Assembly (NCBI GenBank): GCA_913055615.1
Contig: CAJXKK010000028.1
Span: forward strand, 1-33,749
DNA from: an uncultured Ectothiorhodospiraceae bacterium
GTDB taxonomy: Bacteria > Pseudomonadota > Gammaproteobacteria > XJ16 > Halofilaceae
Length of the DNA: 33,749 bases
Direction of reading: 5' to 3'
Made by a program: the position numbers and the translations under genes. The notes beneath the pieces were generated by a model. It was not told the DNA's origin. It ran no database searches and worked only from the letters and a program-made list of their open reading frames with translations. Positions 16,435 through 24,203 of this stretch are shown piece by piece (position 1 is the first letter of the stretch; the number at the start of each line of letters is the position of its first letter).

Positions 16435-18402
16435 CTACCCGCGTTGCCCGGAGTGCTGCTCCCGGTAATGCAGTGGGCCGCCTGTGAAGGGCGCGAAGCC
16501 GGTGCCGAAGATGGTGCCGGCGTCGACGAGGTCGCCGTCGGCGACGATGCCCTCGTCGCGCGTGCGCTCGGCCTCGTCCAGGAGGGGTTTGATGAGGTCC
16601 TGGCCGAGGCGATCGAGTTCCGCCGGTTCGAGGGAAATGCGACCGCGGTCCGGTTTGCCTTTATTGTCGTAGACGTAGAAGCCGCGGCCGCTCTTGCGGC
16701 CCAGAGTGCCGTTGTCGACCATTGAGCGCATCGACGCGGGCACCTCGAGGCCGAGCGGTTCCGCCATCACATCGACGGCCGCCACGCAGACGTCCAGCCC
16801 GACCGCGTCCGCCAGCTCGAGCGGGCCCATGGGCATGCCGAAGCGCTTCGCCGCCTCGTCGAGCGATTCACGCTGGGTGCCTTTCGCGTACAGTTCCGCC
16901 GCCCTGATCATGTAGGGCATCAGGACGCGATTGACGAGGAACCCGGGGGCGCTCTTCACGCGCAGCGGCAGCTTGTCGGCGCTCGCGATCAGGGCCTGGC
17001 CGCGATCCAGGTTCGTGGCATCGCTGTGTTCGCCCGCCACGATCTCGACCAGCGGCATCTTCGCGACCGGGTTGAAGAAATGCAGGCCGATCAGTCGGCC
17101 CGGCTGCTGCAGGCCTTCAGCCAGTTGTTCCAGCGGCAGACTGGAGGTGTTGGTGGCGAGGATCGCATCCTCGCGCATACGGGGCTCGAGCGACCGGAAC
17201 AGGCCCTGCTTGGCATCCAGGTTCTCGACGATGGCCTCGATGATGATATCGGCGCCTTCGACCCCGCGGTTGCGAGGATCGGGTGTCAGGCGGTCGAGCG
17301 CGGCGGTCACGCGTTCAGGGCGTTTGAGCCGCTTCTGGAACAGCGATCGGGCACGTTTGAGGGTCGATGCCACCGCCTTGTCGTGTTCATCGAACAGCGT
17401 CACGCGGCAACCGTTCAGCGCCAGCCACGCAGCGATGTCGCCGCCCATGGTACCGGCCCCGATGACATGGACCCGATTGGGCACGACGACGTCACTCGAG
17501 CGGGCCTCACGCTTGAGGCGGTCCTGGAGCAGGAATACGCGGATCAGGTTACCGGCGGTCGGCCCGTCGATCAGCCGGGTCAACGATGTCCGTTCCGCCT
17601 TGATACGGCTCGGCGCCGATTCCCCGCCATGGCGCACCCAGAGGTCGAGCATCGCGTACGGCGCCGGATAGTGTTCCGCCCGCGCGCTCTGCTTGACCTG
17701 GCGCTGCATTATCGGTTTCAGGGCGTAGCGGCCGGGCAGGGTGCCTGCGAGGCGCTGCCACCACTTCGGGCGATGACGGCCCGGATCCCGGCGTATCAGG
17801 TCGCGCGTCGCATCGACGAGTTGCCACGGCGAGAGCGCGAAATCCACGAGTCCCATGCGCTGGGCGGCGCGGCCTTCCAGCGTGCGTCCGGACAGCATGA
17901 GATCGAGCGCGGCCGGCGCACCGATGAGGTCCGGCAGGCGGACGGTGCCGCCGAAACCGGGGTGGATCCCCAGACGCACCTCCGGCAGGCCGAGGCGCGT
18001 GGATGGATCGCGGTCAGCGACCCGGTAACGGCAGGCGAGAGCGAGCTCGAGGCCACCGCCGAGGCAGAAACCGCGAATCAGCGCGACGGTCGGGGCGGTC
18101 ATCGCCTCGATCCGGTCCATTACCCGCTGGCCCCGCTCGATCAGCGCGTCGGCCTCGGTGGCGTTCTCGATCGCGCCGAGTTCCTGCACGTTCGCCCCGG
18201 CGATGAAACCCGACTTTCCGGACTGGAACACGATCCCCTTCGGCCGGTCGCCCGAGTCGAGCTCATCGAGCGCAGCCTCGAGTTCTTTCAGCACCTCGGT
18301 GGAGAGGGAGTTCGCGGCCTCGCCCTGTACGTCCAGAGTCACCCATGCTATGCCGTCGGAATCACGCTCGATCGTGCAATGCTGCAGTTTCGTCCCGCTC
18401 AT
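16435..18402 (-). CDS. fadJ: FadJ-like enoyl-CoA hydratase / 3-hydroxyacyl-CoA dehydrogenase
   Basis: This bifunctional beta-oxidation enzyme hydrates 2-enoyl-CoA and oxidises the 3-hydroxyacyl-CoA with NAD. The 655-residue protein has an N-terminal crotonase domain with oxyanion-hole segment IAGAN (67-71) and catalytic Glu119 and Glu141, then a Rossmann domain with GAGTMG (315-320) and LHFFNPV with His441, then the helical C-terminal domain. It is shorter than E. coli FadJ (about 714). I chose the ATG at 18402, which overlaps the thiolase stop by 4 nt; a longer open frame upstream lacks family similarity. FadB cannot be excluded, but pairing behind a FadI-like thiolase favours FadJ. Confidence 0.88.
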   Translation of the reverse strand: MSGTKLQHCTIERDSDGIAWVTLDVQGEAANSLSTEVLKELEAALDELDSGDRPKGIVFQSGKSGFIAGANVQELGAIENATEADALIERGQRVMDRIEAMTAPTVALIRGFCLGGGLELALACRYRVADRDPSTRLGLPEVRLGIHPGFGGTVRLPDLIGAPAALDLMLSGRTLEGRAAQRMGLVDFALSPWQLVDATRDLIRRDPGRHRPKWWQRLAGTLPGRYALKPIMQRQVKQSARAEHYPAPYAMLDLWVRHGGESAPSRIKAERTSLTRLIDGPTAGNLIRVFLLQDRLKREARSSDVVVPNRVHVIGAGTMGGDIAAWLALNGCRVTLFDEHDKAVASTLKRARSLFQKRLKRPERVTAALDRLTPDPRNRGVEGADIIIEAIVENLDAKQGLFRSLEPRMREDAILATNTSSLPLEQLAEGLQQPGRLIGLHFFNPVAKMPLVEIVAGEHSDATNLDRGQALIASADKLPLRVKSAPGFLVNRVLMPYMIRAAELYAKGTQRESLDEAAKRFGMPMGPLELADAVGLDVCVAAVDVMAEPLGLEVPASMRSMVDNGTLGRKSGRGFYVYDNKGKPDRGRISLEPAELDRLGQDLIKPLLDEAERTRDEGIVADGDLVDAGTIFGTGFAPFTGGPLHYREQHSGQRG

Positions 18403-19724
18403 GCCGACGCCTCCGGGTTCTCGATCAGCATCGCGCCGCCCTGGCCGCCGCCGATACATTGCGTGGCCACGCCGCGGCGCCCGCCGAAGCGGCGCAGGAC
18501 GTGCGCGAGGTGCAGGGTAATGCGGGCACCGCTGGTGCCCACCGGGTGGCCGAGGCTGATTCCGCCACCATCGACGTTGAGCCGGTCGGGATCGATATCA
18601 CCCCATGGCTTCGACAGTCCGAGTTGCTCGCGGCAGTAGCTGCGGTCGCGCCATGCCGCCGTACAGGCAAGCACCTGGGCGGCGAAGGCCTCGTTCAGTT
18701 CCCAGTAATCGATGCTGCCGAGGGCGAAGCGGTGGCGCCGCAGCATGGGCGTAACGGCATGGACGGGGCCCAGCCCCATCTGGGCGGGATCGAGTCCGGC
18801 CCATTCGCTGTCGACGATCCGTGCAAGGACCGGCAGGCCGTGTTTCTCGACGGCCTCTTCGGAGGCGAGCATCACCGCGCAGGCGCCGTCGGTCACCTGG
18901 GCGCTGTTGCCCGCGGTGACCTTGCCATACGGTTTCTCGAATACGGGCTTGAGCCGGCCGAGGTCGTCGACCGTACTCTCGCGGCGCACGCCGTCGTCCA
19001 TGTCGTACGCCCGCCCGTCGGGACCGTGCAGCGGTTCCAGCTCCGTCAGCAGATCGTCGTCCTGGGCCTGGGCCAGCCGCTGATGGCTGCGGCAGGCGTA
19101 TTGGTCCATTTCATTGCGGGTAATGCCGAAGCGCCAGGCGATATTCTCGGCTGTCTGCCCCATCGACATGCCGCTTACCGGGTCGGTCAGACCCTTGAGC
19201 AGGGCGACCACGGGTTTGAGCATACCCGGGCGCAGGCGGCCGAGCTGCTTCGCCTTGGCCAGCGCGGTCTTGGCCCGGTTGAAGTCGGCCAGCCATTCGA
19301 CGAAGCGTGGATCGAACAGCAGCGGGGCGCGGCTCATCGCCTCGGTGCCGCCGGCGAGTACGAGCTCGGAGCGCCCGGCCTGGATGTCGTGGAGGCCGCA
19401 GTCGAGCGCCTGCATGCCGGAGCCGCAGTTGCGCTGCACGCTCCAGGCGGGCACCCGGTTGCCGCAGCCGAGCCGCAGGGCGATGATCCGGGCGATATTG
19501 GCCTCGTCAGCCGCTGGCCCCGCGCAGCCGAATATGACCTGGTCGAGCGCATCCGGTTCGAATGGCATCCGCAGCAGGAGCTGGCGGCCCGCGGCGACGC
19601 CCATATCGGCCGCACTGAAGGCGTTCGGTTTGCCGCGGAATTTGAGGAATGGTGTGCGGCTTCCGTCGACGATATAGACGGGGCGCGTGCGGTTTTTGGG
19701 TGAGGCGTTTCCGGATCGAGCCAA
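18399..19724 (-). CDS. fadI: FadI-like acetyl-CoA C-acyltransferase (thiolase)
   Basis: This thiolase cleaves 3-oxoacyl-CoA with CoA to release acetyl-CoA. The 441-residue protein has the acyl-accepting Cys100 in RNCGSGMQA, NEAFAAQ, His393 in GHPVGTSGAR and Cys423 in CIGGGQGG, a complete thiolase active site. Its length and insertions fit the FadI branch rather than the shorter FadA or PhaA. The start is TTG, supported by GAGGGAG ending 7 nt upstream. It is the first gene of the fadI-fadJ pair. It could also cleave acetoacetyl-CoA made by the AacS encoded 6 kb away. Confidence 0.88.
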   Translation of the reverse strand: MARSGNASPKNRTRPVYIVDGSRTPFLKFRGKPNAFSAADMGVAAGRQLLLRMPFEPDALDQVIFGCAGPAADEANIARIIALRLGCGNRVPAWSVQRNCGSGMQALDCGLHDIQAGRSELVLAGGTEAMSRAPLLFDPRFVEWLADFNRAKTALAKAKQLGRLRPGMLKPVVALLKGLTDPVSGMSMGQTAENIAWRFGITRNEMDQYACRSHQRLAQAQDDDLLTELEPLHGPDGRAYDMDDGVRRESTVDDLGRLKPVFEKPYGKVTAGNSAQVTDGACAVMLASEEAVEKHGLPVLARIVDSEWAGLDPAQMGLGPVHAVTPMLRRHRFALGSIDYWELNEAFAAQVLACTAAWRDRSYCREQLGLSKPWGDIDPDRLNVDGGGISLGHPVGTSGARITLHLAHVLRRFGGRRGVATQCIGGGQGGAMLIENPEASA

Positions 19725-19771
19725 CTGCCGACTCCCTCGCGGTTGGATTACCGCTCATCGCAGGATATTCG

Positions 19772-19780
19772 ATTCTAGCA
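19772..19780 (-). promoter_or_regulatory. Possible extended -10 promoter of fadI-fadJ
   Basis: On the minus strand TGCTAGAAT is an extended -10 box (TGn plus 5 of 6 of TATAAT), giving a start near 19765 and a 40-nt leader before the TTG start. No good -35 box is present, as is usual for extended -10 promoters. No fatty-acid regulator site is obvious. Confidence 0.35.
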
Positions 19781-19826
19781 GCACATACGTTGTTGGCCAT
19801 GGCCCGCGGGCCGGCGGCCTTGCCGA

Positions 19827-20573
19827 TTACCGCGATCGGGCACGCCCGCGTGACGCCTTGCGCCGGCGCAGCCAATGGCGGAGCCCAAGCAGCGTCGCGA
19901 GGAGACCCAGTCCGAGTGCGGATGCGATCGCAATCCGTGACGGATCCGGTTGCCGGGCGGCGGCCGCAAGGCTGTCGAGGAACGCGATCAGCACCACCAT
20001 GCCCGGTGCCATCCCCACGACGGTGCCGGCGAGGAACGGGGCGACGCGGATATGCGAGGTGCCGGCCGCCATGCTGACGACGGTGAAATGGGCCACGGGC
20101 ACCATCCGCAGCAATGCGATCGTCAGGAAGCCGTGGTGGCCGATACGCCGCGACAGATTATGGACGCGGGTGCCGGCAAGGCGCTCAACGTGGCGGTGAC
20201 CCAGGCCACGGCCGATCAGGAAACTGATACCGGCGCTGGCGATCGACGCGAGCAGCGCATAGACAAAGCCAAGGACCGGGCCGAAGGCTACGGCCGTCAG
20301 GATCACCATCAAGGTGACCGGAAGCATCAGCAGACTACCGGCGATAAACCCCGCGAGCACGGCGAGCGGGGCCCAGGGTTCATATCGGAACTGCGCGAGC
20401 CACTGTCCGAGTTCGCGCGGGTCCACAACTTCCCGCAGAGGGGACCACACCCACACCCCGGCCAGCAGCAACAGAGCAGACAGTACGAGGGCCCAGCGCA
20501 ACAGCCGTCGGCGCGCGGGGTCGGCCCCGTCCCGGGGCAGTACGGATGAGGGAAGTGGTCGCAGCCGATTCAT
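19827..20573 (-). CDS. VTT-domain (TVP38/TMEM64 family) membrane protein
   Basis: The protein belongs to the VTT/DedA-like superfamily, whose members act in lipid scrambling or small-molecule movement across the inner membrane; no substrate can be assigned here. Of 248 residues, about the first 25 are cytosolic and basic. Hydrophobic segments follow at LLRWALVLSALLLLAGVWVW, LAVLAGFIAGSLLMLP, LMVILTAVAFGPVLGFVYALLASIASAGISFLIGRG split into two helices, and two more near the C-terminus. The conserved GxxxG-type segment SFLIGRGLG and RMVPVAHFTVVSMAAG match the family core. I chose the ATG at 20573 because the 56 upstream codons are Arg-rich and unlike the family. It is transcribed in the same direction as fadI, 102 nt upstream. 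Confidence 0.85.
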   Translation of the reverse strand: MNRLRPLPSSVLPRDGADPARRRLLRWALVLSALLLLAGVWVWSPLREVVDPRELGQWLAQFRYEPWAPLAVLAGFIAGSLLMLPVTLMVILTAVAFGPVLGFVYALLASIASAGISFLIGRGLGHRHVERLAGTRVHNLSRRIGHHGFLTIALLRMVPVAHFTVVSMAAGTSHIRVAPFLAGTVVGMAPGMVVLIAFLDSLAAAARQPDPSRIAIASALGLGLLATLLGLRHWLRRRKASRGRARSR

Positions 20574-21123
20574 CGCGCGGCAGACCCGCAATCGTGCGCC
20601 CGGCCCGGCCGGGATACCGGGGCGCATGGCTCGTCGATGGGAGGCGACCGAACTGCACCGCAACCCGGGTTGTGCCGCGCGGCGGCGCTCACGGCGGCGA
20701 GGAATGGGCATCGAGGCATGAGAATGGATATCTCCATGCAACGATGATAACGGTTTCCGGCAACGATCCTCGCGCCCGGGTTATCAGTGCACTGCCGCGC
20801 GGCAGAGGCGAACGGGGCAGCGTGCGAACGGGACTCGCAGCGCTCGATGTCGACTCGCGATCGGCGCGGGTGTGGGGCCGGGATCCTGACGGCCGGTGGC
20901 GCCGGATCAGCCGGGCGGACTGACATTGCAACCTACGGGGGAAGATAATAGAGTCAGACTCGAGAACACGCATGAACAAGAACATACAAGCCCCTGCATG
21001 CAGGCGGGTTTCGTCCGCGGAACGTGTGTATGGTCAGGCGTGTCGAGGCGCGTGCTCGGGGGAGCGCGACCCGGCCGGGGACGGAGCCTGTCATACGCCA
21101 TACGCCGGAGAGAGTGGCAATCC
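20574..21123. other. Gene-free divergent region
   Basis: This 550-nt stretch separates the minus-strand VTT gene from the plus-strand gene at 21124. I see no gene I can support; short frames on both strands have Arg/Pro/Gly-rich shadow-type composition. It holds a plausible plus-strand promoter at 20920-20949 and a 12-bp perfect palindrome CCTGCATGCAGG at 20993-21004 inside the predicted leader. Confidence 0.6.
20920..20949 (+). promoter_or_regulatory. Probable promoter of the 21124-22493 gene pair
   Basis: CTGACA (20920-20925, 5 of 6 to TTGACA) and GATAAT (20944-20949, 5 of 6 to TATAAT) are 18 nt apart. The start would be near 20957, leaving a leader of about 167 nt that contains the palindrome CCTGCATGCAGG. 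Confidence 0.45.
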
Positions 21124-21651
21124 ATGAGTGAACTTGTCCCGCTGAGCAACCTCGTTTCCGCCCTGCGAGCGGCCACCGATGCCGGGAAATCGGGTGCCTT
21201 CTTTATTACGACCGACCAGCAGCACTCATCCATGGTCACGCTCTCCAGCGGGACGATAACCGGCGTCAAATTCCGCAACACCCGCGGCTATGACGCCGCC
21301 CGGTCACTCTCCCGGGTCGCCCAGCTCAAGTACCAGTCGGCCGCCGAGCCCACCGAACTGCCCGGTGAAACGGCGCTCAACACCGCGGCGGTGCTCGAGA
21401 TACTGACCACCGGTGAGAGCAGCGCCGTAGCCGGTGAGAGCGCCGCGCCCGCGATTGACGTCGATGCCGTACGCCAGCGTTACATATCAGCGATCGGACC
21501 GATCGGCGGGGCGCTGTTCGATGAGGCGGTGGAGGAAATCGGCGACGAATTGAGCAAGCCGGCCGGGGCCCGCCAGTTGATCGAGAAGCTCGTTGAGCAG
21601 ATCGACGATGAGGCCGAGGCGGCCAGTTTCCGGAACGACGTCGGGGTCTGA
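21124..21651 (+). CDS. Uncharacterised protein, DUF4388/PATAN-like N-terminus
   Basis: I do not recognise a named family with certainty. The 175-residue soluble protein has an N-terminal region (about 5-75) patterned like DUF4388/PATAN domains: a NLVSALRAA helix, GKSGAFFITT strand, LSSGTITGVKF strand and GYDAARSLSRV helix. After a low-complexity linker (about 90-118) comes an acidic helical C-terminal domain containing YISAIGPIGGALFDEAV, a pattern I associate with small helical domains in signalling proteins. There is no signal peptide or membrane segment. The start at 21124 has a GGAGAGAG ribosome-binding site; a longer open frame from 20896 lacks domain-like sequence. It lies 98 nt before the HAMP sensor gene and probably works with it. 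Confidence 0.8.
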   Translation: MSELVPLSNLVSALRAATDAGKSGAFFITTDQQHSSMVTLSSGTITGVKFRNTRGYDAARSLSRVAQLKYQSAAEPTELPGETALNTAAVLEILTTGESSAVAGESAAPAIDVDAVRQRYISAIGPIGGALFDEAVEEIGDELSKPAGARQLIEKLVEQIDDEAEAASFRNDVGV

Positions 21652-21749
21652 CAGGCGCCGGCGGTTTTCAGTAATCACAACCAATAACGACGCGAGCGGG
21701 TGCGGGTTTGAACGCCCTGTGAGGGTATTAAGGGGAGGGAAGGCCTGAC

Positions 21750-22493
21750 ATGGCAAAGAAAGAGCAGAAGGGCAAGCAGAAGAAAGTCTCCTGGTACCGA
21801 AGTGTACAGACCAAGATCCTGGTTACGCTGCTGGTCGTCACGACGCTGATTCTCGGCGGTTTCGCGATCTACAACCTGACCGAGGCGCGAGCCCGTCTCG
21901 AGAGCGAACTCCAGCGGGTCGCCGAGACCACCGTCCAGCGTCTGTCCCAGCAGGTCATCGGTCCGATGTGGTCGCTCAATGACGAGCAGCTGATCGAGTC
22001 GATCGAGGCCGCCATGCTGGAGCGGCGAGTCTATTCCGTAATCATCCGCGAGGAGGACCGCGAGTCGATCTATCTGGGGCGCCGTCGGGATGACAACTGG
22101 AATATCACTCCCGCCGACAGCGATCCGCAGGGGGATTACATCCTCAGCAAGACGACGCTGCTGCATGAGGGCGAGGAGATGATCGGCGTACTCGAGGTGT
22201 ATGTCAGCCGCCGATTCCTGCAGCAACAGTTCGACGAGCTGGTGATGACCGAGATCCGCCGTGCCGCGGTCCTCGATCTCGCGCTGATCCTGGTTACCCT
22301 ACTGCTGCTGCGGCGACTGCTGGTACGCCCGATCCGCGAACTCACCGATGCCTCGGAACGCATCAGTAGCGGTCAATTGAATACGAAGATCGAGATCCGC
22401 TCGAGGGACGAGATCGGTATGCTCGCCGGCGCCATCAATAAGCTGCAGACAAGCCTGCGCATCGCGATGGAGCGGATGAAGAAGAGCGGGTGA
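21750..22493 (+). CDS. HAMP-domain membrane sensor without output domain
   Basis: The 247-residue protein has a Lys-rich cytosolic start, a first membrane helix (about 23-42), a periplasmic sensor region (about 43-170) with the VAETTVQRLSQQVIGPMWSLND segment seen in sensors of this type, a second membrane helix (about 172-190) and a HAMP domain (about 190-242: RPIRELTDASERISSGQL, then DEIGMLAGAINKL). It stops right after HAMP, with no kinase, cyclase or chemoreceptor domain. An intact ribosome-binding site (GGGGAGGG) precedes the ATG. I infer that it passes a signal to a partner protein, most simply the product of the preceding gene. I see no lesion at the 3' end that would mark it as a truncated kinase. 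Confidence 0.88.
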   Translation: MAKKEQKGKQKKVSWYRSVQTKILVTLLVVTTLILGGFAIYNLTEARARLESELQRVAETTVQRLSQQVIGPMWSLNDEQLIESIEAAMLERRVYSVIIREEDRESIYLGRRRDDNWNITPADSDPQGDYILSKTTLLHEGEEMIGVLEVYVSRRFLQQQFDELVMTEIRRAAVLDLALILVTLLLLRRLLVRPIRELTDASERISSGQLNTKIEIRSRDEIGMLAGAINKLQTSLRIAMERMKKSG

Positions 22494-22567
22494 CGGTGAT
22501 CCTTCGATCCATGGTCCCGATACCGTCTGCGTGAGATCACGGCCGAGGGCATCAGTGCGGGGCAAGG

Positions 22568-22604
22568 GCGCGGTCCGCTCGGCGACATCGCCGGCGGACC
22601 GCGC
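22568..22604. terminator. Strong hairpin between convergent genes
   Basis: GCGCGGTCCGC (22568-22578) pairs perfectly with GCGGACCGCGC (22594-22604); after a single bulged T, CGGCG can pair further inside with CGCCG. It lies in the 144-nt gap between the plus-strand HAMP gene and the minus-strand SnoaL-like gene. There is no T run on either side, so it may be a two-way barrier or RNA-stabilising structure rather than a standard intrinsic terminator. Confidence 0.5.
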
Positions 22605-22637
22605 TCCCGGCGACGCCGGGGCGAAATGGCGCGTGGA

Positions 22638-23090
22638 TCAGTGGTGGCGCCGGCCCGGTTCGCCGATCGCGGTGAGCTGCTCTCGCAGGGCATGGAGGTC
22701 GCCGTGCACGGTTACCTCGACGATCCGTCCGTGGGCCGTGCGGAACAGGGCAACGCATTCGTGACGCACCTGCTGTCCGGATGGGGGGCATCCCAATACT
22801 TCACCGACGTGGGTACCGGTCCAGGCGATTCGCGCGGCCGCGCGGTCGCGGTCGACGATCACCTCCTGGATTTCCATGCGCAGGTCCCGGAACGCGCCAC
22901 TGAATTGCTCGGCGTAGCGCTCGAGGCCGCGCGGACCATCCGCGGTCGTACCCAGCGTCCCGCGGATGATCGCGTGTGGACCCACGATCCGCTCGGCAGC
23001 GCCGTAGTTGCGACTGTTCCAGAATTGATCGTAGAAGCGGCGCACGAGTTTACGGGTCGTGTCCGCGGCGGTCTTGCGTCCGGGGTACAT
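22638..23090 (-). CDS. SnoaL-like ester cyclase family protein
   Basis: The 150-residue protein has the compact alpha+beta barrel pattern of the SnoaL/NTF2-like superfamily: RRFYDQFWNSRNYGAAERIVGPHAIIRG, then GLERYAEQFSGAFRDLRMEIQEVIVDRDRAAARIAWTGTHVGE, with the conserved W-x-G-T-H-x-G segment, and a final strand HGRIVEVTVHGD. Members include polyketide cyclases and many uncharacterised proteins, so no reaction is assigned. I chose the ATG at 23090, with GGAG 7 nt upstream; the frame continues upstream but overlaps chaC and is not family-like. Confidence 0.8.
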   Translation of the reverse strand: MYPGRKTAADTTRKLVRRFYDQFWNSRNYGAAERIVGPHAIIRGTLGTTADGPRGLERYAEQFSGAFRDLRMEIQEVIVDRDRAAARIAWTGTHVGEVLGCPPSGQQVRHECVALFRTAHGRIVEVTVHGDLHALREQLTAIGEPGRRHH

Positions 23091-23247
23091 GCGCAGTCTC
23101 CAGTCCGGGGCCTTTGCTGTCCAGGAGATGCGGTATGGCCCCGCAGGAACACAGTATGCCGTATCGCTCCTGGCTTCTGCGACATCGCTCACGGATTGCT
23201 CAAGCGAATTCGCCCTTGGGTCGTTACGGGAGTATAGCTGCCGCAGG

Positions 23248-23871
23248 TCAGTCCGAGGGGGTATCGCGCCCGTTCGATCCTTCCAGGTGGTGCAGTACGC
23301 TGCGCAGTCCCTGATCCCGCACCCCGAGCTGCTCCAGGCCGGCGACTGTTTCACGGACATATTCCGGATTGGCACCACTCGCGCCCCGGGCGCCGAGGAT
23401 GTGGTCCGCTGCATGGTCGGGTTTCAGGGAACCCGAATACTGTTCATGCGCGCGGTCAAGGACGAAGGTCAGGGCGGTGAATCGGCCCGCGTCACAGTTG
23501 ACCGTGACGAGGCGCGGGATGTAGACGTCGGTGACCATTTCCCGCTCCCAGAGGTATTCCGCGGTCGCGCGTTTATCCCCTTCGGCGACCTCGAACATGC
23601 AGCCAAGGCATGAACCGCCGCGATCGAGTCCGAGCACGAGACCGGGGCGATCCGGCGTGCCGCGGTGATGGAATGACCACACCCGCAGGGCTCGATGGAA
23701 TCCATGGATCCGCGCCCGATGGGTGGAGAGGTAGTCGAATCCGGGGCGCCACAGGAGCGATCCGTAGCCGAACACGTAGAGTGGACCGGGTGGCAACTGG
23801 TCGATCCGTTCGATATCTCCTGCGGGCGTCATGGGTGCAGGCGTGGTCCATCGGGCGTTTGCGTGACTCAT
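23248..23871 (-). CDS. chaC: ChaC-type gamma-glutamylcyclotransferase
   Basis: ChaC enzymes split glutathione into 5-oxoproline and Cys-Gly in the cytosol. The 207-residue protein has the substrate-loop signature FGYGSLLW (34-41), SFHHRGTPDRPGLVLGLD, and Glu111 in WEREMV as the likely catalytic acid. It continues with the family's AHEQYSG and C-terminal NPEYVRETVAGLEQLG segments. The first ATG at 23871 has no clear ribosome-binding site, and Met14 at 23832 is an alternative start. It lies 157 nt upstream of the SnoaL-like gene on the same strand. Confidence 0.9.
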   Translation of the reverse strand: MSHANARWTTPAPMTPAGDIERIDQLPPGPLYVFGYGSLLWRPGFDYLSTHRARIHGFHRALRVWSFHHRGTPDRPGLVLGLDRGGSCLGCMFEVAEGDKRATAEYLWEREMVTDVYIPRLVTVNCDAGRFTALTFVLDRAHEQYSGSLKPDHAADHILGARGASGANPEYVRETVAGLEQLGVRDQGLRSVLHHLEGSNGRDTPSD

Positions 23872-24203
23872 GGCGCATGATAACGCATGTCCCGGGTCGG
23901 GCGGTTGCCGCTGTCTGGATCCGTGGCCCCAGCTCTGATGTCCTGTGCCGGGACGCAGCGAATCCGGTATGCCAGAAGGCGATTTTCGTCAAAATGCCGG
24001 CGAAACATGCCAAATATCCCCGGGACCGCTCGCGGAGCATAGGCGGCTGCGCCAGAGTGGGGATTCCAGCCCGCTTGGTGACGCCGCCCGGGCCAAAAAA
24101 GAGCCCGCCGGCAAACTTGTGCCGCCCCGGACGGACCCTGTCCGGGGGACAGCCGTAGCGGTCCGGTGATACGACCGCCAACCGGAGAGGAGGAACAACA
24201 GGC
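23872..24203. other. Divergent gap with leader hairpin
   Basis: This gap between chaC (minus) and the betaine-binding protein gene (plus) has no gene. Its main feature is a perfect 8-bp inverted repeat, CCCCGGAC (24125-24132) and GTCCGGGG (24140-24147), with a 7-nt loop, about 55 nt before the start codon. It may be a leader structure or an operator. A strong purine-rich ribosome-binding site (GGAGAGGAGG) follows. I see no convincing -35/-10 pair. Confidence 0.55.

Noticed and set aside
17026-18639. 537-codon plus-strand frame opposite fadJ
   Set aside because: Antisense shadow of fadJ and the end of fadI; Arg/Glu/His-rich with no family motifs.
20546-20923. Possible small plus-strand gene before the signalling pair
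   Set aside because: Arg/Gly/Pro-rich, overlaps the VTT gene start, lacks a good ribosome-binding site and shows no family resemblance.
21750-22493. Truncated histidine kinase or chemoreceptor pseudogene
   Set aside because: The frame ends cleanly after HAMP, and I see no kinase or chemoreceptor motifs in any frame of the short 3' region before the next gene.
22626-23237. 203-codon plus-strand frame opposite the SnoaL-like gene
   Set aside because: The SnoaL-like minus-strand product has a clear family pattern and ribosome-binding site; this is its shadow.
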